A stretch of DNA of 64,000 nucleotides, from assembly GCF_024172125.1 (NCBI RefSeq), contig NZ_JAMZEA010000005.1, positions 805,646 through 869,645 of the forward strand, given 5' to 3'. The DNA comes from Actinomadura rupiterrae (GTDB taxonomy: Bacteria > Actinomycetota > Actinomycetes > Streptosporangiales > Streptosporangiaceae). The notes under the pieces were generated by a model. The model did not search any database and was not told the DNA's origin. It saw only the letters and a list, made by a program, of their open reading frames with translations. Position 1 is the stretch's first letter. Each line of letters starts with the position of its first letter. This document shows positions 7,504 to 15,746 of the stretch, piece after piece. Made by a program: the position numbers and the translations under genes.

Positions 7504-9552
7504 GTGGGCAGGGTGAGGATCGGGCCGGGCACGCGGGGCGCGGCGCCGGCGGCCGCGGTGGCCGCCGTGCTGCTGGTCGCCGCCTCGCTGCTGCTCGGCC
7601 ACGGGGTGCCGGGCGACCGGCGGATGGTGTGGTGGCACCCCGAGGTGTTCGTCGCGCTGTCGTGGACACCGATCGGCGCGCTGCTCACCGCGCACCGCGC
7701 CGGACGGCGGGTCGGGCTGCTGATGCTCGGCGCCGGGGTCGGCGCGGCGGTCTACGTGCTGTCGCTGAACCTCGCGCCGTTCGCCGAGATCCACCACTGG
7801 CCCGGCGCCTGGCTGCCGCGCTGGCTGAGCCACTGGCTGTGGGCGGTCGACACCTACACGCTCACGCTGATCCTGCCGCTGCTGTTCCCGGACGGACGGC
7901 TCGTTTCGGCGTGGTTCCGGCCCGTCCTCGGGCTGGCCTGCCTCGTCCCGGTCGTGGTGGCCGTGCACCTGACCGTCGACCCGGGCGCGCGCCGCTTCCA
8001 CAACGGCGTCTCGGTGTACCCGCTGCAGTCGATCCCGCTGCCGATCGCGGTGCTGATCGTGGCGGCGCTGGCGCTCGTCCTGGTGTCGCTGGCGGTGCGG
8101 TTCCGGCGGGCCGCGCCGGACGTGCGGCGGCAGATCGCCTGGGTCGTCTACCCGGGCCTGGCCGCCGAGGCGATCGTCTACATCGGGGAGAGCACCCGGA
8201 TCGGCGACCCGGTCCGCAACACCGCGATCGTGACCATCCCGGTCTGCGTCGCCATCGCGATCACCCGCTACCGGCTCTACGACATCGACGTGGTGATCAA
8301 CAAGACCCTGGTGTACGCCGGCCTGGTCGGCGTGATCACCGGCGTGTACTTCACCCTGGTCGGCGCGGTCAGCCTGTTCGCGTCCGGCAACGGCGGGCTC
8401 GCGGGCCTGGCGGGCGCGGTCGCGGCGGGCGTGGTCTTCGAGCCCACCCGGCGCCGGCTGCAGCGCGGCGTCGACCGGATGCTGCACCGCGAGCGCGATC
8501 CCTACCGCCTCGCCGACCGGCTGCAGCGGCGGTTGCAGACCGCGTCCGACCCGTCCGCGGCGCTGGCCACGGCCGCCTCGGTCGTCCGGGAGGCGCTGCG
8601 CGCGTCCGGCGTCGCGATCGAGGTGCTGGACCGGGACGGCAAGCTCGCCGCGCTGGTCGAGGACGGCACCCCGCCGGACCGCCCGCAGCGCGTCCCGCTG
8701 ATCTGGCACGGCGAGCCGGTCGGCCGGCTGATCTTCGGCGGGGAGCGCGCCCCGGACGCGCGGCTCGCCGGCATCCTCGCCCGCAACCTCGCCGAGCTCG
8801 CCAACGCCGCGCGGCTCGCGATGGACGTGCAGCGGTCCCGCGAGCGGATCCTGCGCACCCGCGAGGAGGAGCGCCGCCGGCTGCGCCGCGACCTGCACGA
8901 CGGCCTCGGCCCGACGCTGGCCAGCCTCGCGATGACCGTGGACGCGGCGCGGATCACGATGCGGTCCGACCCGGAGGCCGCGGACGTGATGCTGGAGCGG
9001 CTGCGCAGCACCATGGGCCGCACGATCGGCGAGCTGCGCGACCTGGTCTACGGGCTGCGCCCGCCCGCGCTGGACGACCTCGGCCTCGCCGGGGCGATCC
9101 GGGCGCTCGGCGGCGTGGTCGGCAGCGGCGGGCACGGCCCGCACGTGGAGGTGGAGGTCGAGGGCGAGCTCGCGGCGCTCCCGGCGGCGGCCGAGGTCGC
9201 GGCGTACCGGATCGTCCAGGAGGCGCTGACCAACGTCTACCGGCATGCGAAGGCGTCGCACGCGCTCGTCCGGCTGGACCTGAGCGGCGATCTCGACGTC
9301 ACCGTCCGGGACGATGGGGTCGGACTGCCCCGGGACGTCCGGGCCGGGGTGGGTTTGTCGTCGATGCGCGAGCGGGCCGCGGAGCTGGGCGGGACGTGCA
9401 CCGTCCGCCGCCGTGCCGAGGGCGGGACGCTCGTGCGGGCCCGATTGCCCCTCTCCGGCGCTCCGCCGAGCCTCGCGCCCGCTCCTTCGGAACCCGCCGA
9501 GATCGCGCAGGAGAGCCCGCCACGGACACACGCGGACGCCGAACGCCGCTGA
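7504..9552 (+). CDS. Orphan NarL-type sensor histidine kinase
   Basis: This 682-residue protein starts at a GTG preceded by GGGAGAGG. Its N-terminal ~290 residues contain about seven hydrophobic segments and the LFPDGRL motif common in actinomycete membrane sensor kinases. A GAF-like linker (about 330-445) leads to a HisKA_3 domain with REEERRRLRRDLHDGLGP, where His465 should be the phosphorylated residue. A HATPase domain follows (EALTNVYRHAKA, VRDDGVGLP, GLSSMRERA). The C-terminal ~40 residues are Pro/Ala rich. No response-regulator gene lies beside it, so its partner is elsewhere. The signal is unknown. Confidence 0.88.
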   Translation: MGRVRIGPGTRGAAPAAAVAAVLLVAASLLLGHGVPGDRRMVWWHPEVFVALSWTPIGALLTAHRAGRRVGLLMLGAGVGAAVYVLSLNLAPFAEIHHWPGAWLPRWLSHWLWAVDTYTLTLILPLLFPDGRLVSAWFRPVLGLACLVPVVVAVHLTVDPGARRFHNGVSVYPLQSIPLPIAVLIVAALALVLVSLAVRFRRAAPDVRRQIAWVVYPGLAAEAIVYIGESTRIGDPVRNTAIVTIPVCVAIAITRYRLYDIDVVINKTLVYAGLVGVITGVYFTLVGAVSLFASGNGGLAGLAGAVAAGVVFEPTRRRLQRGVDRMLHRERDPYRLADRLQRRLQTASDPSAALATAASVVREALRASGVAIEVLDRDGKLAALVEDGTPPDRPQRVPLIWHGEPVGRLIFGGERAPDARLAGILARNLAELANAARLAMDVQRSRERILRTREEERRRLRRDLHDGLGPTLASLAMTVDAARITMRSDPEAADVMLERLRSTMGRTIGELRDLVYGLRPPALDDLGLAGAIRALGGVVGSGGHGPHVEVEVEGELAALPAAAEVAAYRIVQEALTNVYRHAKASHALVRLDLSGDLDVTVRDDGVGLPRDVRAGVGLSSMRERAAELGGTCTVRRRAEGGTLVRARLPLSGAPPSLAPAPSEPAEIAQESPPRTHADAERR

Positions 9553-9908
9553 GCCGCGCCCACTTGATGATCTGAACGGCCCCGCGATGGCCCCAGCGGA
9601 GTGAGGGGCAACGCCCGGACCCTGGGCTCCCGGTTAGGCTCCCCGAGCCGTTCACAGGCCCGCATCCGACCGCGTTCGCGCAGGTCAGGGAAATAAGTTG
9701 AGGGCCGGTGACCGCCCCCCGCCAAGAAGGTCGCCACCGGCCCTCGTACACCGCTGCGGTTCCGAGGCTCCCATCCCGGCCCGCGCGGCCTGCACCTTGA
9801 GGTGTGCTCGCCACCCGAGGTGTGCAACCAGAAAGTAGGCGACCGGGAGGCCCTTCCGTCAGGGACGGGAGTCCCGACTCACCCGGGACAAAAAATAGTC
9901 AGATATGA
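9553..9908. other. 356-bp gap with strong secondary structure, no gene recognised
   Basis: No credible reading frame was found between the kinase stop and the dapF stop. The gap holds the 11-bp inverted repeat at 9700-9745 and the dapF terminator at 9890-9911. It also has a direct repeat GAGGTGTGC at 9799-9807 and 9817-9825, and a small GGGAC/GTCCC hairpin at about 9862-9875. A structured small RNA on either strand is possible but unproven. Confidence 0.4.
9700..9745. terminator. Strong stem-loop in the kinase/dapF gap
   Basis: GAGGGCCGGTG at 9700-9710 pairs perfectly with 9735-9745. On the minus strand it is followed by AACTTATTT. It could end the kinase message or a minus-strand transcript that passes the dapF terminator. 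Confidence 0.5.
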
Positions 9909-9911
9909 CTA
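9890..9911 (-). terminator. Intrinsic terminator overlapping the dapF stop codon
   Basis: On the minus strand TAGTCA-TATC-TGACTA is followed directly by six T residues. The first three bases of the stem are the dapF stop codon TAG. An A/T-rich stem with a clean T-tract is unusual in this G/C-rich sequence. Confidence 0.65.
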
Positions 9912-10745
9912 GAGCCAGCCGGGGCGGGTCTCGCCCTCGGCCACCAGCACCGCCGGGCCCGTCAAGTAGCTGGTCCCGGCCTCCAGAGACACCGTAACCC
10001 GGCCGCCCGGGACGTCCACCGTCCACTCCCCGGACGGCAGGTCCGACGGGCTCCCGGGGACCGCTCCGCCGAGCGCCGCGGCCACCGCGACGGCCACCGT
10101 CCCGGTGCCGCACGAGCGGGTCTCACCCGAACCGCGTTCGTAGACTCGCATCTCCACGTGGCGCTCGCCCAACGGACGGAAGAATTCGACGTTGACGCCC
10201 TCGGGGAACACCGCCGGGTCGAAGCCGGGCGCGTGGCACAGGTCGAGGTCGGCGAGCGGGATGTCCACCCGGCAGGCCAGGTGCGGGTTCCCCATCGAGA
10301 CGCGGACGCCGCCGAACGCCTCCCCCGCCACGGTCGCCTCACCCTCGCCCAGGTAGACCGGGGCGCTCATCTCGACCCGGACGTCCCCGGACGCCCCCAG
10401 CGTGACCCGGCGCAGTCCCGCCCGGGTCGCGATGTCCCATTCGCCCGGCTCGGCGAGACCGGCGTCCACCAGGTACCGCGCGAAGACCCGGACGCCGTTC
10501 CCGCACATTTCGGCGATGCTGCCGTCGGCGTTCCGGTAGTCCATGAACCACTCGGCGGGCAGCGCCTCCACGGCGGGCTCACCGGCGAGCTTCGTCCGGA
10601 CGACCCGGAGCACCCCGTCCGCGCCGATCCCCGCGTGCCGGTCGCACAGCCGCGCGACGGCCTCGGCCGTCAGGTCGAGGGCCCCGTCCGGGTCGGGAAG
10701 GATGACGAAGTCGTTCTCGGTGCCGTGGCCCTTGATGAAACGCAT
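9909..10745 (-). CDS. dapF: Diaminopimelate epimerase
   Basis: A 278-residue cytosolic enzyme that interconverts LL- and meso-diaminopimelate for lysine and peptidoglycan synthesis. It starts MRFIKGHGTENDFVILPD, and both catalytic-cysteine motifs are present: EMCGNGVRVFARYL (about residues 79-92) and RSCGTGTVAVAVA (about 219-231). Length and motifs are normal for DapF. It lies 21 bp downstream of miaA on the same strand, so the two form a miaA-dapF operon. Its stop codon is part of an intrinsic terminator. Confidence 0.96.
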   Translation of the reverse strand: MRFIKGHGTENDFVILPDPDGALDLTAEAVARLCDRHAGIGADGVLRVVRTKLAGEPAVEALPAEWFMDYRNADGSIAEMCGNGVRVFARYLVDAGLAEPGEWDIATRAGLRRVTLGASGDVRVEMSAPVYLGEGEATVAGEAFGGVRVSMGNPHLACRVDIPLADLDLCHAPGFDPAVFPEGVNVEFFRPLGERHVEMRVYERGSGETRSCGTGTVAVAVAAALGGAVPGSPSDLPSGEWTVDVPGGRVTVSLEAGTSYLTGPAVLVAEGETRPGWL

Positions 10746-10766
10746 GGGTTCGATCCTATTGGGCGC

Positions 10767-11669
10767 TCACAGGAGGCCCAGGGCGCGTTCCACGAGATCG
10801 GGGGCGTCGTAGGGCAGCCAGACCACCCGCGGGTCGCGCCGGAACCAGGACTCCTGCCGCCGCGCGAACCGGCGGGTCGCGCGGATCGTCTCGTCCTTCG
10901 CCTCGGCCTCGGACCACTCGCCCGCCAGGAACCGCAGGACCTGCGCGTAACCGAGGGCGCGTCCGGCGGTCAGGCCGTCCCGCAGCCCCCGCTTCTCCAG
11001 CGCGCGCACCTCGTCGACGAGCCCGGCGTCCCACATCCGCTCGACGCGCAGCGCGATCCGCTCGTCCAGCTCGGGTCGTGGCACCTCCAGGCCGATCTGG
11101 ACGACCGAGCCGTACCGGTAGCGGTGCTCGGGCAGGGTCGCGGTGAAGGGCCGTCCGGTGATCTCGATGACCTCCAGGGCGCGGACGATCCGCCGCCCGT
11201 TGCTGGGCAGGATCGCGTCCGCGGCCTTGGGGTCGAGCTCGCGCAGGCGCGTGTGGAGCGCCCCCGAACCGGCCTCTGCCAGCTCGTCCTCCAACCGGGC
11301 CCGGACGGACGGGTCGGTACCCGGGAACTCCATCTCGTCCAGAGCCGCCCGCACGTACAGGCCGGAACCGCCGACGAGGATCGGAACCCGGCCGTGCTCG
11401 TGCACGCGCGCGAACGCCTCGGCGCTGAGCCGCTGGAACTCGGCGACGCTCGCGGTGACCGTGACGTCCCAGATGTCGAGCAGGTGGTGCGGCACGCCGC
11501 GCATCTCCTCCGCCGTCAGCTTGGCGGTGCCGACGTCCATGCCCCGGTAGAACTGCATCGAGTCGGCGTTCACCGCCTCGCCGGGCAGCCGGAGGGCCAG
11601 GTCGACGGCGAGATCGGACTTGCCGGCGGCGGTCGGGCCGACCACGGCGATCACGTCAGGAGAGGTCAC
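10767..11669 (-). CDS. miaA: tRNA dimethylallyltransferase
   Basis: MiaA transfers a dimethylallyl group from DMAPP to N6 of adenosine-37 in tRNAs reading UNN codons; MiaB, encoded about 550 bp away, then methylthiolates it. The P-loop GPTAAGKS is at residues 9-16. It is followed by NADSMQFYRGMDVGTAK, HHLLDIWDV and GGSGLYVRAALD, all MiaA signatures. I choose GTG 11669, giving 300 residues, because the longer open frame upstream is low-complexity and antisense to the small plus-strand gene. dapF follows 21 bp later in the same operon. Confidence 0.95.
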   Translation of the reverse strand: MTSPDVIAVVGPTAAGKSDLAVDLALRLPGEAVNADSMQFYRGMDVGTAKLTAEEMRGVPHHLLDIWDVTVTASVAEFQRLSAEAFARVHEHGRVPILVGGSGLYVRAALDEMEFPGTDPSVRARLEDELAEAGSGALHTRLRELDPKAADAILPSNGRRIVRALEVIEITGRPFTATLPEHRYRYGSVVQIGLEVPRPELDERIALRVERMWDAGLVDEVRALEKRGLRDGLTAGRALGYAQVLRFLAGEWSEAEAKDETIRATRRFARRQESWFRRDPRVVWLPYDAPDLVERALGLL

Positions 11670-11778
11670 GGGCTTAATTCTGGCAACGCAGTGGGTATGG
11701 GTCGGACTGTACGGGCGTTCGCGCGCGCGGTCCGCCGTGCCGTGCGGACGTCGCCGGACGAGCTGGGGGAGGTTCTCG

Positions 11779-12054
11779 ATGTCGATCCTCGACAAGGTGA
11801 AGGAAATGCTCGGCCAGCACGCCGACAGCGCCAAGAGCGCGGTGGACAAGGCCGGGGACAAGATCGACGAGAAGACGGGCGGCAAGTACGCCGACAAGGT
11901 CGACAAGGCCCAGGACCGGGCCAAGCAGTACATCGACAAGCCCGAGGGCCAGGGCCAGGAGGGCCGGCAGGCCTCCGGCCAGGGCCAGGACGCCTCGCAG
12001 CAGCCCGGGCAGGGCGAGCAGCAGAACCGCCAGGACGGCGCGTCCGGGGCCTGA
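11779..12054 (+). CDS. Small MT0933-antitoxin-like protein
   Basis: A 91-residue hydrophilic protein. The first ~55 residues (SILDKVKEMLGQHADSAKS, then AVDKAGDKIDEKTGGKYADKV) are lysine and aspartate rich and likely helical. They match what I know of the MT0933/Rv0909 antitoxin-like family of actinobacteria. The tail (about 56-91) is a Gln/Gly-rich low-complexity region. The ATG at 11779 has GGGGGAGG about 7 nt upstream, an excellent site. No toxin gene is next to it, so a toxin-antitoxin role is not supported by context. It is transcribed away from miaA and towards miaB, with a strong terminator in between. Confidence 0.7.
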   Translation: MSILDKVKEMLGQHADSAKSAVDKAGDKIDEKTGGKYADKVDKAQDRAKQYIDKPEGQGQEGRQASGQGQDASQQPGQGEQQNRQDGASGA

Positions 12055-12113
12055 TCCGGCCTGTCGCCGAAAGAACCGCCCTGACCGGCGGCCAAGCCGC
12101 CACAAGCGTCACC

Positions 12114-12143
12114 AGGGCGTCCCAGCACGGTCTGGGACGCCCT
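12114..12143. terminator. Bidirectional terminator between the small gene and miaB
   Basis: AGGGCGTCCCAG at 12114-12125 pairs perfectly with 12132-12143 over a 6-nt loop. It lies between the convergent stops at 12054 and 12217. Confidence 0.75.
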
Positions 12144-12216
12144 AGACGCATGTCCTAGGAGTCGCGGCCCCTACCCCGCGCCCTTGGGGCCCGCGCGGCG
12201 GCAGGCCGTGGGCCCG

Positions 12217-13755
12217 TTACGGGCAGGTGGAGCAGGCGGACGGTTCCTGGGCCGCAGCCGCGGGACGGCCGATCGACGGCATGCCCAGGGAGACGCCCTT
12301 GGCGCCCTCGGGCGCGCCCTGGCGGGCCTCCCAGGCGTCCCCCGCGCGCGTGCGGCGGACGGACGAGGACTTGTCGGCCACGAGGTGGTGCGGCGCGGCG
12401 TAGGTGACCTCGACGGTCACCATGTCGCCCGGCCGGACGGGCTCGTCCGGCGCGGCGAAGTGGACGAGCCGGTTGTCGGCGGCGCGCCCGGACAGCCGCC
12501 GGGTCGCATCGTCCTTGCGGCCCTCGCCCTCGGCCACCAGGACCTCCAGCGTGCGGCCGAGCTGCTTCTTGTTCTCCGCCCAGGAGATCTCCTCCTGGAG
12601 CGCGACCAGCCGCTCGTACCGCTCCTGGACGACCTCCTTGGGGATCTGGCCGTCCATCGTCGCGGCCGGGGTCCCGGGCCGCTTGGAGTACTGGAAGGTG
12701 AACGCCGAGGCGAACCGGGCCTCGCGGACGACGTGCAGGGTCTGCTCGAAGTCCTCCTCGGTCTCGCCGGGGAAGCCCACGATGATGTCGGTGGTGATCG
12801 CCGCGTCCGGCATGGCGGCGCGGACCTTCTCGATGATCCCGAGGTACCGCTCCTGCCGGTAGGACCGGCGCATCGCCTTCAGGACGGAGTCCGAGCCCGA
12901 CTGCAGCGGCATGTGCAGGGACGGCACGACGTTCGGCGTCTCGGCCATGGCCGCGATCACATCGTCGGTGAAGTCCTTCGGGTGAGGAGAGGTGAACCGG
13001 ACGCGCTCCAGCCCCTCTACTCCCCCGCACGCGCGCAGGAGACCCGCGAAGGCGCTCTGCCCGCCCTCGGTCATCGCCTTCACCTCGTCCGGGGCGGACG
13101 CGAGCGAACCGAAGCCCGAGCCATAGGCGTTCACGTTCTGCCCCAGCAGGGTGACCTCGATGACGCCGTCGGCGACCAGCGCCTCCACTTCGGCGAGGAT
13201 CTCGCCGGGACGGCGGTCCTTCTCCTTGCCGCGCAGGGACGGGACGATGCAGAACGTGCAGGTGTTGTTGCAGCCCACCGAGATCGACACCCACGCCGCG
13301 TACGGGGACTCGCGGCGGGTGGGCAGCGTCGACGGGAAGGTCACCAGGGACTCTTCGATCTCGACCTGCGCCTCGTCCCGGATGCGGGACCGCTCCAGCA
13401 GCACCGGCAGCGCGCCGAGGTTGTGCGTGCCGAACACCACGTCCACCCAGGGGGCGCGCTTGACGATGGTGTCGCGGTCCTTCTGCGCGAGGCAGCCGCC
13501 GACGGCGATCTGCATGCCGGGATGGCCGTCCTTCACCGGGCGCAGGTGGCCCAGGTTGCCGTACAGGCGGTTGTCGGCGTTCTCCCGGACGGCGCAGGTG
13601 TTGAACACCACGACGTCGGGCTCCCCGCCGTCCGCGCGCACGTAGCCGGCGTCCTCCAGCAGCCCGGACAGCCGCTCGGAGTCGTGGACGTTCATCTGGC
13701 ACCCGTAGGTACGGATCTCGTACGTGCGGGGACCGGTCTCTGTAGGCGCACTCAT
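12217..13755 (-). CDS. miaB: tRNA-2-methylthio-N6-dimethylallyladenosine synthase
   Basis: A 512-residue radical-SAM methylthiotransferase that converts i6A37 to ms2i6A37 in tRNA. The N-terminal UPF0004 domain carries TYGCQMNVHDSER, FNTCAVRENADNRLYG and VGGCLAQK, with the three cysteines that bind the auxiliary cluster. The radical-SAM triad is VGCNNTCTFCIVPSLRG (about residues 158-174), and a TRAM domain follows near the C-terminus. A tail of about 40 residues ending QEPSACSTCP extends beyond TRAM. The ATG at 13755 gives a normal MiaB start. Its substrate is made by MiaA, encoded just downstream. Confidence 0.96.
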   Translation of the reverse strand: MSAPTETGPRTYEIRTYGCQMNVHDSERLSGLLEDAGYVRADGGEPDVVVFNTCAVRENADNRLYGNLGHLRPVKDGHPGMQIAVGGCLAQKDRDTIVKRAPWVDVVFGTHNLGALPVLLERSRIRDEAQVEIEESLVTFPSTLPTRRESPYAAWVSISVGCNNTCTFCIVPSLRGKEKDRRPGEILAEVEALVADGVIEVTLLGQNVNAYGSGFGSLASAPDEVKAMTEGGQSAFAGLLRACGGVEGLERVRFTSPHPKDFTDDVIAAMAETPNVVPSLHMPLQSGSDSVLKAMRRSYRQERYLGIIEKVRAAMPDAAITTDIIVGFPGETEEDFEQTLHVVREARFASAFTFQYSKRPGTPAATMDGQIPKEVVQERYERLVALQEEISWAENKKQLGRTLEVLVAEGEGRKDDATRRLSGRAADNRLVHFAAPDEPVRPGDMVTVEVTYAAPHHLVADKSSSVRRTRAGDAWEARQGAPEGAKGVSLGMPSIGRPAAAAQEPSACSTCP

Positions 13756-13976
13756 GACCGTTCCAGGGTAGTCGGCCGGGCGGGGCGCGCGGCGCCGGCG
13801 GGGATGATCACGGTCCGGTCACCGGCCGGTCGCGTTACGGCCGACACACCGGGCCCCACCAGCAACGACGATCATCGCGGGAACCCGTCATCCACGCGGT
13901 TACGTGGGCATTCGTGACCGGATCGGTACCGCCACCGGGCTTCCCCGTCGATAAGAGTCACGTAAAGTCCGGGCTC

Positions 13977-14759
13977 ATGGTGGACATCGGCAAGGGAGCT
14001 GGTGACGCGGGGAGCTCTGACGACCTGCCCCTCGTCGTGCTCGAAAGCGTCAACAAGCACTTCGGCGAACTGCACGTTCTGAAGGACATCGACCTCTCCG
14101 TGAACCGGGGCGAGGTCGTGGTCATCATCGGCCCGTCCGGCGGCGGCAAGTCGACCCTGTGCCGGTCGATCAACCGCCTGGAGCCGATCGACGGCGGGAC
14201 GATCCGCATCGACGGCAAGAAGCTCCCGGAGGAGGGCCGCGACCTGGCCCGGCTCCGCGCCGACGTCGGCATGGTCTTCCAGTCCTTCAACCTGTTCGCC
14301 CACAAGACGATCCTGGAGAACGTCACGCTCGGGCCGATGAAGGTCCGCAAGGTGGGCAAGGCCGAGGCCGAGAAGCACGCGATGGAGCTGCTGGAGCGGG
14401 TCGGCATCGGCACCCAGGCCGGCAAGTACCCGGCCCAGCTGTCCGGCGGCCAGCAGCAGCGCGCGGCGATCGCCCGCGCGCTGGCGATGCGGCCGAAGGT
14501 GATGCTGTTCGACGAGCCGACCTCCGCGCTGGACCCCGAGATGGTCAAGGAGGTCCTGGACGTCATGACCGACCTGGCCCAGGAGGGCATGACCATGATC
14601 GTGGTCACCCACGAGATGGGCTTCGCCCGCCGCGCGGCGCAGAAGGTCGTGTTCATGGCGGACGGCCAGATCGTCGAGGAGAGCACTCCGGACGAGTTCT
14701 TCACCAACGCGCGCACCGACCGCGCCAAGGACTTCCTGTCCAAGATCCTCACCCACTGA
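13977..14759 (+). CDS. gluA: Glutamate-type ABC importer ATPase
   Basis: A 260-residue polar amino-acid ABC ATPase. Walker A is GPSGGGKST (about residues 52-60), the Q-loop follows in MVFQSFNLFAHKT, the signature is LSGGQQQR, and Walker B is VMLFDEPTSALDPE, then a VVTHEMGFAR switch. I take ATG 13977 (MVDIGKG) rather than the longer in-frame start at 13914. A TAAAGT hexamer lies about 10 bp upstream, so the message could be nearly leaderless. Downstream are a binding lipoprotein and two permeases in the order known for gluABCD of Corynebacterium and Streptomyces. The substrate, glutamate or a related polar amino acid, is inferred from that order. Confidence 0.88.
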   Translation: MVDIGKGAGDAGSSDDLPLVVLESVNKHFGELHVLKDIDLSVNRGEVVVIIGPSGGGKSTLCRSINRLEPIDGGTIRIDGKKLPEEGRDLARLRADVGMVFQSFNLFAHKTILENVTLGPMKVRKVGKAEAEKHAMELLERVGIGTQAGKYPAQLSGGQQQRAAIARALAMRPKVMLFDEPTSALDPEMVKEVLDVMTDLAQEGMTMIVVTHEMGFARRAAQKVVFMADGQIVEESTPDEFFTNARTDRAKDFLSKILTH

Positions 14760-14828
14760 TTCAGGCCTTTGGAGCGGGGGAATCACCCGCTCGGGCCGTC
14801 AGGCAACCGCAACCAAAAGGGGACAGAA

Positions 14829-15662
14829 ATGCGCGTACGCAAGTACGGGGTGGCGCTGGCGGTCGTGGCCGCGGCGTCGATGGCCATGTCCGGATGTAGC
14901 GCCAAGAAAGAGTCGACGGTCGACGGGAAGAAGACCCTCGTCGTCGGCGTGAAGTCCGACCAGCCGGGCCTCGGCCTGCGTTCCGGCAGCGGCTTCGAGG
15001 GCTTCGACGTGGACGTGGCGAACTACATCGCCAAGAAGCTCGGCGCGAAGAAGGTCGAGTTCAAGGAGGCGCGCTCCGCCAACCGCGAGACCTTCCTCCA
15101 GAACGGCACCGTCGACATGGTCGTCGCGACCTACTCGATCACCGCCGCCCGGCTGCCCAAGGTGACCTTCGGCGGCCCCTACATCGTCACCCACCAGGAC
15201 ATCATGGTCCGGGCCAACGACACCTCGATCAAGAGCCTGGGCGACCTGAAGGGCAAGAAGCTCTGCGCCGTCCAGGGGTCCAACTCCTGGAAGAACATCA
15301 CCGACGGCACCAACAAGCAGAACCTCAAGGTCGACGCCAAGACCGTCCCGGTGCAGGGCTACGAGGAGTGCGTCACCAAGCTGAAGAGCGGCTCGGTCGA
15401 CGCGGTCTCCACGGATGCGACCATCCTCGCCGGGTACGCCGGGCGTGACGCGGGCTCCTTCAAGGTCGTGAACGCGCCGTTCACCGACGAGAAGTACGGC
15501 GTCGGCCTCAAGAAGGGCGACAAGAAGGGCTGCGAGGCCGTCAACAACGCGATCTCCGACGCGTACAAGGACGGCTCCATGAAGCAGTACTGGGACAAGT
15601 GGTTCGGCAAGAGCGGCCTGCCGTTCGACGCCACCGTGCCGGCCGCCCAGGGTTGCAGCTGA
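14829..15662 (+). CDS. gluB: Glutamate-binding lipoprotein of ABC importer
   Basis: A 277-residue solute-binding lipoprotein. The signal peptide has basic residues (MRVRKYG), a hydrophobic core and a lipobox ending MSGC at residue 22, so it should be lipid-anchored outside the membrane. The SBP_bac_3 fold is shown by LVVGVKSDQPGLGLR, GFEGFDVDVANYIAKKLG and KLKSGSVDAVSTDATILAGYA. ATG 14829 is preceded by AAAAGGGGAC. A 17-bp perfect stem-loop follows the stop and separates it from the permease genes. This layout often lets the binding-protein message outnumber the permease message. Confidence 0.88.
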   Translation: MRVRKYGVALAVVAAASMAMSGCSAKKESTVDGKKTLVVGVKSDQPGLGLRSGSGFEGFDVDVANYIAKKLGAKKVEFKEARSANRETFLQNGTVDMVVATYSITAARLPKVTFGGPYIVTHQDIMVRANDTSIKSLGDLKGKKLCAVQGSNSWKNITDGTNKQNLKVDAKTVPVQGYEECVTKLKSGSVDAVSTDATILAGYAGRDAGSFKVVNAPFTDEKYGVGLKKGDKKGCEAVNNAISDAYKDGSMKQYWDKWFGKSGLPFDATVPAAQGCS

Positions 15663-15693
15663 CCGGTTGCGGCTGGCCTACGACCCTCCGACC

Positions 15694-15731
15694 GACCGGG
15701 GCCGTCTCTCTCCTGAGAGACGGCCCCGGTC
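15694..15731 (+). terminator. 17-bp perfect stem-loop between gluB and gluC
   Basis: GACCGGGGCCGTCTCTC at 15694-15710 pairs without mismatch with 15715-15731 over the tetraloop TCCT. The AGGAGA ribosome site for gluC follows within 3 bp. Its position suggests partial termination or 3'-end protection of the gluAB message rather than a full stop. Confidence 0.75.
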
Positions 15732-15746
15732 AGGAGATGACGCGCG

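Noticed and set aside
10158..12158. Plus-strand frame of 666 codons over dapF and miaA
   Set aside because: Antisense to two well-recognised enzymes; only its last part coincides with the small gene at 11779, which is in a different frame.
13914..13976. Longer start for the gluA ATPase
   Set aside because: The added 21 residues (MTGSVPPPGFPVDKSHVKSG) have no counterpart in the family and cover the likely promoter.
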